This document shows positions 56,935 through 64,000 of a DNA stretch of 64,000 nt, piece by piece (the first letter of the stretch is position 1; every line of letters begins with the position of its first letter). Where the stretch lies: NCBI GenBank assembly GCA_945910005.1, contig OX246741.1, forward strand, positions 51,238,625 through 51,302,624, in the 5' to 3' direction. The translations under genes were made by a program, and so were the position numbers. This DNA is from Isoperla grammatica. Lineage: Eukaryota > Arthropoda > Insecta > Plecoptera > Perlodidae. Below the pieces are notes generated by a model that did not search any database, was not told the DNA's origin, and saw nothing but the letters and a program-made list of their open reading frames with translations.

Positions 56935-57417
56935 ATACAATCTCGGTCAAAACCGGCGTTAACATGTTATACGGACGTAACGTCAAGTATTTCCATGTGT
57001 CTACCTTATTTAACGTCACTAATCACATGTCACTAGTTTAAACAGTCATCAATCTCGGTCAAAGCCGGTGTTTACATGTAATACGGACAATACCGATGTA
57101 ATGCCAAGTATTTCCATGAGGTACCTTGTCCAACTTCACTCGTTACTGTCTTATTAGTACTTGTTCATAGTATACACTGCATAATGATATGATCTTATTT
57201 CCGTTGTCTTCGTGTGTGTCTTCTTTGCGTCGTGTTACTGTGTGTACGGTCGTGGCCGATTTCTCGATACTATCCTAGTAATTCTACTCTATGGACAATG
57301 GAAAACCACGAAAACCATGTCAGGATAGATGTTGTCTCGAAGGATTCACTCTCATAAGTTTAAACTAGTTCTAAATGTTCTTCGGTATGTGAATGTTCAC
57401 GTCATGTTCTGTCAAAA

Positions 57418-57495
<78 letters not shown>

Positions 57496-58258
57496 AGTAT
57501 TGTTTACTATACCATTAAGACCACATAAGGGCGAAGCTTGGGGATGGCGTAGGCCCCAGACACCCCTGACTGTTCAGAAATCCAAGAGCCACTAGATAAA
57601 CCTTATAAATGAAACATAAAAACAACTCCATGGCTATGTTGTGGATCTTACACCCAAACCCAATGTGGAAAGCTTTTGGTACACATTCAGGTTTTGCTGT
57701 TTACATTCTGTGATGGTCTCCTAGGGTCGGCGTTCGACCCTAATGGCGTCTTACTCAAAGTAAAATCAACAAACACGAAGTTTGCCCACGGGGAACCGTA
57801 TATTATGCATGACACGATGTGTACAAGTGTAGCTCGCGCCTAGAACCCACAACTCGAGTAGTGTGGGGAAAGAAAACGTCTAGCTGAATACGAAATATAC
57901 TATCTATACTATATTGATACTAGTATTATCGATTCATTTTTGTTGAAGTTTTTAAGAGCATTCGGCAGTAGTTTTGAAACTCATTACTAAACTAATAGTA
58001 GGATTCTTATAAATATTTATTTACAGACGGGTGTAAGTACATTTTTTGAAAAGTCTGTTAAATTAGTGTACACATTTTGAGTTGTGCAAATAAATTACTT
58101 TTGTCGAAAATGTTCAACGAAATAATATGGAGATCCTAATAAAATATGTACACATATTTTTGAACAGTTTGGACACAAATTTACTTACACCCACTCGTAC
58201 ATATATGATATTTCAGTACAAGTAGGTTAATATTTGTAATAATCCTACTATTAGTTTA
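56935..58258. other. Noncoding DNA with a second (ATT)n tract
   Basis: CGGTCAAAACCGG / CGGTCAAAGCCGG blocks near 56.94 and 57.06 kb form a direct repeat (followed by GTTAACATGT or GTTTACATGT). An (ATT)n tract lies at 57420-57494. No supported exon is present. Confidence 0.45.
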
Positions 58259-58387
58259 GGGCCCGGTTTTTCAATCGGTCATTAACGGGGTCGTTAGCTG
58301 ACGGTCCGTTATCTGCATAGGGTGTATTGGGCTACATATTATGGGCCGTCAGCTAACGGCCCCGTTAACCGATTGAAAAACCGGCCC
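58259..58387. mobile_element. MITE, GGGCCCGGTTTTTCAATCGGT ends (copy 2)
   Basis: Same family as 54488-54628, inserted after the same TAGTTTA target. The left TTA flank is clear and the right flank is TGA, possibly mutated. Confidence 0.7.
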
Positions 58388-58599
58388 TGAGAGTACTTAG
58401 ATTACAACCAATACATCTGTAAAACGCCTGCTGCCTAACGCTTTCAACCATCAAGAACATATGTATTATATCAATAGCAGTATTTACTCACTTATCACTT
58501 AGGGGTTCTTTTGCTTAAATTGTTAGAAACTGTCCCGTAGGCCGTAACAAATGTGGTGTTCATTTTGCAACCGCTTTCTGTTTAGTTCATCAAGTTGCA

Positions 58600-58728
58600 T
58601 TTAACGTCGGCGTATAGCGTAAGTGTTTGACCAATCAGACTTCGTTACGGTGATATGACTCCTTCCCTTTTTACTTTAGTACGAAGCCTGATTGGCCAAC
58701 ACCTTAGGCTAACCATCAGTGTAAGAGC
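58600..58728. mobile_element. Diverged short foldback element
   Basis: GCGTAAGTGTTTGACCAATC and AGACTTCGTTAC on the left pair imperfectly with TAGTACGAAGCCTGATTGG and CCAACACCTTAGGC on the right. There is no ORF. Confidence 0.45.
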
Positions 58729-58963
58729 TGGAAAACCCAACATCACATATTAAGTTCCTTTTTTTATTTGTAAGTAGAGATAAACAAATAATTTGCACGG
58801 CTGTTTTATTTGTCACATTGTGTTGTCACTTCAAAATACAAATAAAATTAGTATTAAGTAAATTTGAGAGGTTTCAAATATATTATATTCATGTATAAAT
58901 ACAATTTGTCGGACACGGATGGGACACAAAAAACCATATAATATGAAGTATTAATATTGTTGG

Positions 58964-59356
58964 ATGTCCAAACATCCATGTATATTCAAGTATACAGTGA
59001 ACTCTCAACACAATAAGATACACGACAATTTATTTGAAATGTTGAATCAAGAGATAGTTTTAAATATATGTTATTCTTCCATAAAACTTGACACATTTAA
59101 GTGCACAATTTCCTTTCCAAAAAATGCAAATGTTCCTTTGAAAACTAATGTTAAATGTGTTTGTACCCATTCCTTGTTCACGTTCATTTTTAAACAACTA
59201 CATTGCCCAATATTTATTATCGGTATAGATATCTATGCAGCAGTTCTTCCAAGGTTTTGGCATGCTCAGCGTTTGGATGTATCTTTTCTTCAAACAAGAG
59301 ACAATCTCTTGAAAGTGTACAACATGTCAGTAAATAAGTTGGTATTGTTGTTTTAA
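58964..59356 (+). CDS. Uncertain 130-codon ORF
   Basis: This is the longest plain ORF in the right part, starting MSKHPCIFKYTVNSQHNK. It contains several Cys, no signal peptide and no motif I recognise. The AT-rich context makes a chance ORF plausible. Confidence 0.2.
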   Translation: MSKHPCIFKYTVNSQHNKIHDNLFEMLNQEIVLNICYSSIKLDTFKCTISFPKNANVPLKTNVKCVCTHSLFTFIFKQLHCPIFIIGIDIYAAVLPRFWHAQRLDVSFLQTRDNLLKVYNMSVNKLVLLF

Positions 59357-59729
59357 TACTCTCTCATTGTGAAGAGTTGACACGGTGGGTTGGGGGTGGG
59401 GGGGGTTGAGGGGTGGGGTAGAGGAAATGACAATGGCTCACATGCAAAGTATCTCTTGCAGAGAGTCAGTTTTATGATTCCTAGCTTCCACTCGTCTATA
59501 ATCCGACATGTTACTCTCCATTAAATTTCTACTAAATTATCAGAAACTCGTCTTCTCCACCGAGATGAAGATCACCACTGGCAATAGTTTGGAACACACG
59601 ACACAACCAACAACCATGTTGTAAGTAGTTGTTGAAAAAAACACGGTATGAAACTCCAGCATTGGACAATGCGGTTTCAATTCACCACTACAAGAACAAG
59701 AACAACCACCAACATATGCTAATATATTC

Positions 59730-59735
59730 TTTATT
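59730..59735 (-). terminator. Poly(A) signal of the proline-rich peptide gene
   Basis: AATAAA on the minus strand, 222 bases after the terminal stop at 59958. Confidence 0.6.
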
Positions 59736-59957
59736 GATACATCTATGCAGAAGCTGAACAGTAATCAAAACGTTATGTAAACAATTTATCCTTTCACTTA
59801 AAAACAAAAGCATGTACTAGAAGCCAAACATAATACCGGTTATATTGCAGAAATATGGCTCGATTACTCGAGAAAGATAGGCGGACTATTGCCACTTGTA
59901 AGAGAACAGAATTACGGGATTGAGCTTGGATTGTTCTTTGTGTTTCTATTCTTTTGG

Positions 59958-60619
59958 CTATTCTTCTTTGTTTGGTCCAGCAAAGTGTGGATTGTTTACA
60001 CGCACTCGGCTCAAAATATCCATAACCTGTAACAACAACCAATACGCATTAATACAAACCGAACCATTGAGAGGACATTTTGAGGCGATCGTACCGGGCA
60101 TGTACCTCCTTTTTCACATCATCATAGTCATCCGCGGACCGTCCAAGGCGAGTTAAGAAGGGTCGGGGTCTTGGTCGAGGGAGGTAGGTGGGGCCGTCTT
60201 TCCTTTTCACGCGGTCCAAAGCCCCCAGCGTCTGAAACAATCAATAGTAATGTCAGACTGTACAGATAGTATGTTCAGTTCTTGACTGGGTTAAGACCGC
60301 CAGTCCATTCTACATTCATAAGGCATCAAATAAATGCAAGAAACACACAGTTTTAAGCTATTAAATGGCGTTTGCAAAGCTTTAAAAGTCATCCTCAAAT
60401 TAACTTAACTGTCCGAGCACTAGTCACTTGGCCATTTCTTGACCTAGGTCCCACCAAAACGTATACCTGTTTAACACGTCCAGGTTTAAACAAAATTTAT
60501 TTCAAATGTAGGCCTATGTTAAAATAAACCTTGAATTTCTTTTCAAATTATATTTTTTTTTAAATGTTCACATTATATTACTTTAAGGTTAATGGAGATG
60601 TCTACCGTGCGACAACTAC

Positions 60620-60652
<33 letters not shown>

Positions 60653-63162
60653 TATAATAATAATAATAATAAATGTGCTTTATTTGGAAATAAGAACAAG
60701 TTTCACAAAATGGCGAGGTTCTAACAAACAGTTATCTCTTCCACCTAATCATACATACGGCTTCCGTGTTTAGTAACTAAGGTAATTCTAATGTTATTAA
60801 GTTAATTAAGATAAATAATTTTTAATTTTATCATCATGTATGCTTAATGCTATTAAGACTCAATTACACACTTTTACAATATTAATTAAACAAGACTTGC
60901 AAAAATAGATTATTATGAAGCTTATTAATTCAAGAATAGATTGTTATGACCCACAATATAATACATTTGGGTAGATACTTGATCTTCTTTCAACTAATTT
61001 TAAATAACGACTAATCTTAATTAATAATAGTGAACAAATTACTATGAGGCTTCGAGATGAATCTAGTTAAGGGGAGAACACAGATTTCAATAACAGTATA
61101 TACATGAAGTAAACCCAAGAAATCTGCAAGTTAATATATTAATATACCTCTTGCCGCTCTTCAGCATACGCGGACCGTCCAAGGCGAGTTGATAAGGGTC
61201 GGGGTCTTGGTCGAGGGAGGTAGGTGGGGCCGTCTTTCCTTTTCACGCGGTCCAAAGCCCCCAGTGTCTGAAACATTCAATAGTAATGTCAGACTGTACA
61301 GATAGTATGTTCAGTTCTTGACTGGGTTAAGACCGCCAGTCCATTCTACATTCATGGGGCATCAAATAAATGCAAGCAACACACAGTTTTGAGCTATTAA
61401 ATTGCGTTTGCAAAACTTTAAAAATCAACCTCAAATTAACTTAACTATACGAGTACTAGTCACTTTGCCATTTCTTACCATGAGGTCTCGCCAAAACGTA
61501 AACCATGTTTAAAAATTAAAACGTCAAGTTTAAAAAAATTAATTTAAAAATATAATATGTTAAAATAAACCTAAAATTTATTTTCAAATTTCATTCAAAA
61601 AAAAATATTTTCCCATTATTTCATTTTTAGGTTAATGCAAATGTCTACCGTGCGACAACAAGGGGAGAACACAGATTCAAATAACACTGTTCGTGAAATA
61701 AACGCAAGAAATCCGCAAGTTAATATATTAATATACCTCTTGCCGCTCTTCAGCATCCGCGGACCGTCCAAGGCGACTTGAGAAGGGTCGAATCGGTCTT
61801 GGACGAGGAAGATAATTGGGACCGTCTTTCCTTTTCACGCGGTCCAAAGCCCCCAGTGTCTGAAACATTCAATCATTGCTAACAAGGTATAAGGCCGAAG
61901 GTAACTGGGGCCGTCTTTCCTTTTCACGCGGCCCAAAGCCCCCAGTGTCTGAAACATTCAATCATTGCGAACAAGGTATAAGGCCGAAGGTAACTGGGGC
62001 CGTCTTTCCTTTTCACGCGGTCCAAAGCCCCCAGTGTCTGAAACATTCAATCATTGCTAACAAGGTATAAGGCCGAAGGTAACTGGGGCCGTCTTTCCTT
62101 TTCACGCGGCCCAAAGCCCCCAGTGTCTGAAACACTCAATCATTGCGAACATCTCCGAAACATTCAATTGCGAACAACACCAGGTATAATGCACTGTATT
62201 ATTACACTGTACTGTACTCTTTTAACAGTGTAATATACCTCGGTCTTGGTCAGCTACCCATACAACAGAAGTACTGCTACTTACTTCGCGAAGTGTTTGC
62301 CTCCTACATTCACAATGCGTATACTTACAAGTGCAGTATACAGTGGTTGCTAAAGCCCACAGCTTGAGATTTGCTAAAAAGCCTTCTGCCAGTTCCAAAA
62401 TTAAAACCTCCAGCACCTAAAAATCTTTTCCTCAGATATCCTGCTTCTGCAAATCAGATAATAGCGGGAAATATGAATGCCGTAGAAGTGGACTACTTCT
62501 TCAGCCGTGTACAGAGGAGTGAATTACTCACATGCTGAAGAACTATTTGAGTAGCATTGAACCCGATGATTATGGTGGTGATGGTGATGGTGATGGTGGT
62601 CCTATACATCAATGGGCGTCTCAGGTCAAAGCTGAAGTAGGTTGCAGCACCTGTCCTTAAAGGTCCAACTTTGTGATTCATTCTTTGTTAAATATTGTCG
62701 TTAGTCAACTGTCTAACTGTCAAACGACAATATGTTTGTTTTGTATCTATAACAAAGGTATTGTCCGTCAAAAATTTGTAAAACATTACTTCAATGGATG
62801 ATTTATATTTAAACGTATTAAATATGAACGACTTGAATGTTTGAATTGAGAAAACGAGGTGCAAAGATCGAGTTGGACCCTTCAGTACTGCTAGCGCTGC
62901 GAGCGGCAGAAAGTCGCGCCTAAGACGCCCATTGTGAAAAAAGTCTATTAAAGATAGTATAGGAACTAGAGAAGTATAAAATGAAGTTGGTTCCATTGCA
63001 CTCTTCTAGGTCGTAAGTATGGGGACACTTACGATGGGTCAACCTATCTTATGGTACCATTCTTACCTCATGGGACAAGTCTTGCTCGGAGGCTGTGCGG
63101 TCGCCTCCATGTACCACGTGACAGACGCTCACAACGAACAGTACCAAGACGAGGCGGTGCAT
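59958..63162 (-). CDS. Multi-copy proline/arginine-rich (oncocin-like) peptide precursor, gene E (5 exons)
   Basis: Coding exons on the minus strand: 63162-63067 (32 codons, signal peptide MHRLVLVLFVVSVCHVVHGG, donor GAG/GTAAGA), 61859-61737 (41), 61267-61148 (40), 60231-60106 (42) and 60026-59958 (22 plus TAG). Every junction is phase 0, so any number of middle exons keeps frame. The predicted precursor is 177 aa. Each middle exon reads TLGALDRVKR, a furin site, then a Pro/Arg-rich peptide, then RLGR, a second RxxR site whose Gly could become a C-terminal amide. Predicted peptides are KDGPTYLPRPRPRPFLTRL, KDGPTYLPRPRPRPLSTRL and KDGPNYLPRPRPIRPFSSRL. The YLPRPRP core equals that of oncocin and resembles pyrrhocoricin and apidaecin, which block bacterial ribosomes. 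A neuropeptide role is the alternative. Acidic spacers (SADAEERQE, SADDYDDVKKE) are typical of multi-peptide precursors. Confidence 0.7.
60106..60231 (-). CDS. Peptide exon 3 of gene E (last copy)
   Basis: Bounded by TTGTTTCAG and GAG/GTACAT, 42 codons. It differs from the other copies in the peptide tail (PFLTRL) and a longer acidic end SADDYDDVKKE. Confidence 0.7.
60242..61147 (-). other. Intron of gene E, part of a 1036-bp tandem duplication
   Basis: Sequence next to the exon 3 acceptor (AATAGTAATGTCAGACTGTA, GACTGGGTTAAGACCGCCAG, CTACCGTGCGACAAC) is repeated 1036 bp further right next to exon 2 of the peptide set. It contains an (ATA)n tract at 60621-60672. Confidence 0.7.
61148..61267 (-). 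CDS. Peptide exon 2 of gene E
   Basis: Bounded by ATGTTTCAG and CAAGAG/GTATAT, 40 codons. It encodes TLGALDRVKR, the PLSTRL-ending peptide, LGR and SAYAEERQE. Confidence 0.7.
61737..61859 (-). CDS. Peptide exon 1 of gene E
   Basis: Bounded by ATGTTTCAG and CAAGAG/GTATAT, 41 codons. It encodes the variant with PRPRPIRPFSSRL, one residue longer than the others. Confidence 0.7.
61886..62152 (-). pseudogene. Three truncated peptide-exon copies as an 89-bp tandem array
   Basis: Units start at 61886, 61975 and 62064. On the minus strand each keeps the acceptor ATGTTTCAG, TLGAL(G/D)RVKRKDGPSYL, then switches to RPYTL and loses the PRPRP core and the donor. Alternating variants (GCCCAAAG/GTCCAAAG, GCGAAC/GCTAAC) suggest growth by two-unit steps. 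Confidence 0.65.
62660..62882. mobile_element. Foldback MITE in gene E first coding intron
   Basis: The left AAAGGTCCAACTTTGTGATT is inverted at the right (GCAAAGATCGAGTTGGACCCTT). Just beyond, CAGTACTGCTAGCGCTGC matches sequence in the 6.5-kb MITE in inverse orientation. The 102-codon ORF across it is not protein-like. Confidence 0.5.
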
Positions 63163-63174
63163 GGCTTACTAGAT
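63067..63174 (-). CDS. Signal-peptide exon of gene E
   Basis: Acceptor TGTGTTACAG ends at 63175, 12 bases of leader precede ATG 63162, and the donor GAG/GTAAGA is strong. It encodes MHRLVLVLFVVSVCHVVHGG and a short acidic pro-segment (DRTASEQDLSHE). Confidence 0.7.
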
Positions 63175-64000
63175 CTGTAACACAATAGCGGCCTTTACAC
63201 GTACACTCTTGCTCGGAGGCTGTGGGGTCCCCTCATGTACCACATGACAGACGCTCACAACGAACAGTACCAAGACGAGGCGGTGCATGGCTTACTAGAT
63301 CTGTAACACAATAGCGGCCTTTACACGTACACTCTTGCTCGGAGGCTGTGGGGTCCCCTCATGTACCACATGACAGACGCTCACAACGAACAGTACCAAG
63401 ACGAGGCGGTGCATGGCTTACTAGATCTGTAACACAATAGCGGCCTTTACACGTACACTCTTGCTCGGAGGCTGTGGGGTCCCCTCATGTATCACATGAC
63501 AGACGCTCACAACGAACAGTACCAAGACGAGGCGGTGCATGGCTTACTAGATCTGTAACACAATAGCGGCCTTTACACGTACACTCTTGCTCGGAGGCTG
63601 TGGGGTCCCCTCATGTACCACATGACAGACGCTCACAACGAACAGTACCAAGACGAGGCGGTGCATGGCTTACTAGATCTGTAACACAATAGCGGCCTTT
63701 ACACGTACACTCTTGCTCGGAGGCTGTGGGGTCCCCTCATGTACCACATGACAGACGCTCACAACGAACAGTACCAAGACGAGGCGGTGCACGGCTTACT
63801 AGATCTGTAACACAATAGCGGCCTTTACACGTACACTCTTGCTCGGAGGCTGTGGGGTCCCCTCATGTACCACATGACAGACGCTCACAACGAACAGTAC
63901 CAAGACATGCATGGCTTACTAGATCTGTAACACAATAGCGGCCTTTACACGTACACTCTTGCTCGGAGGCTGTGGGGTCCCCTCATGTACCACATGACAG
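63175..64000 (-). repeat. 126-bp tandem array of duplicated signal-peptide exons
   Basis: At least six full units (period 126 bp, from about 63208) plus a partial one continue past the window edge. Each keeps TGTGTTACAG/ATCTAGTAAGCC, the ATG and MHRLVLVLFVVSVCHVVH, then, through a one-base deletion relative to the first exon, continues EGTPQPPSKS up to a possible AGT/GTACGT donor (also phase 0). One unit has a 9-bp in-frame deletion after ATGCA (about 63906). Units are almost identical, so the array is young or homogenised. Confidence 0.85.

Noticed and set aside
56701..57036. Poly-Ile, poly-Leu and poly-Asn ORFs
   Set aside because: They are frames of the (ATT)n microsatellite.
59794..60042. 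ORF with GYGYFEPSACKQSTLCWTK as a cysteine peptide
   Set aside because: It lies in the wrong frame for the phase-0 acceptor. In the correct frame the exon reads VMDILSRVRVNNPHFAGPNK and stops.
63175..64000. CRISPR or satellite of unknown origin
   Set aside because: The 126-bp unit is clearly a copy of the neighbouring signal-peptide exon with splice acceptor and ATG.

Overview
The window looks like invertebrate animal (metazoan) nuclear DNA. It is AT-rich and low in coding content, full of foldback DNA elements, tRNA-derived SINEs, LINE pieces and simple repeats, with short exons bounded by GT/AG splice sites and AATAAA poly(A) signals. There are no bacterial-style operons or ribosome-binding sites. 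Frequent GGCCTA-rich introns and tRNA SINEs with a shared central domain fit a marine invertebrate, but I cannot name the lineage. A 200-base run of N at 28829-29028 marks an assembly gap.

Layout. 1-6.9 kb: noncoding DNA with two foldback elements, a SINE and a cluster of 16-bp palindromes. 6.93-27.34 kb: a Harbinger-type element (GGGGGCTATTCTTGAA termini, CTG target duplication) that was itself invaded at 8.56-24.40 kb by a 15.8-kb palindromic Polinton/Maverick derivative. The palindrome has two nearly identical 7.2-kb inverted arms and is flanked by an AATGAA 6-bp duplication. Each arm carries a Pol III (tRNA-like) unit, two intact ORFs (284 and 158 aa) with their own promoters and poly(A) signals, and a decayed protein-primed DNA polymerase B preceded by C2H2 fingers. 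The 1.5-kb loop is made of LINE remains. 27.4-31 kb: a 5S-rRNA-like repeat segment, the gap and a 1.85-kb array of an 8-bp repeat. 31-45 kb: noncoding DNA with SINEs, MITEs, Penelope-like ends and one THAP-domain ORF (39.3-39.6 kb, minus).

45-64 kb: at least three minus-strand genes for small secreted precursors. They share a plan: a 5'-UTR acceptor just before the ATG, a signal-peptide exon, phase-0 introns in the two resolved genes, and furin-type sites in the same two. Gene B (45.2-48.2 kb) has a two-copy Asn/His-rich repeat after an RVRR site. Gene C (53.5-55.1 kb) is tentative and abuts a MITE. Gene E (59.7-63.2 kb) is the most striking. Three tandem exons each encode RVKR, then a proline-arginine-rich peptide with the core YLPRPRP, then LGR. 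That matches the ribosome-targeting core of insect oncocin-type antimicrobial peptides. It has degenerate extra peptide-exon copies (61.9-62.1 kb) and an array of 126-bp signal-peptide-exon duplicates running off the right edge.

Together, the right third reads as a small locus of secreted, probably defence or signalling, peptides that evolves by exon duplication. The left part reads as a nested transposon whose core is a snap-back-like rearranged virus-related element.
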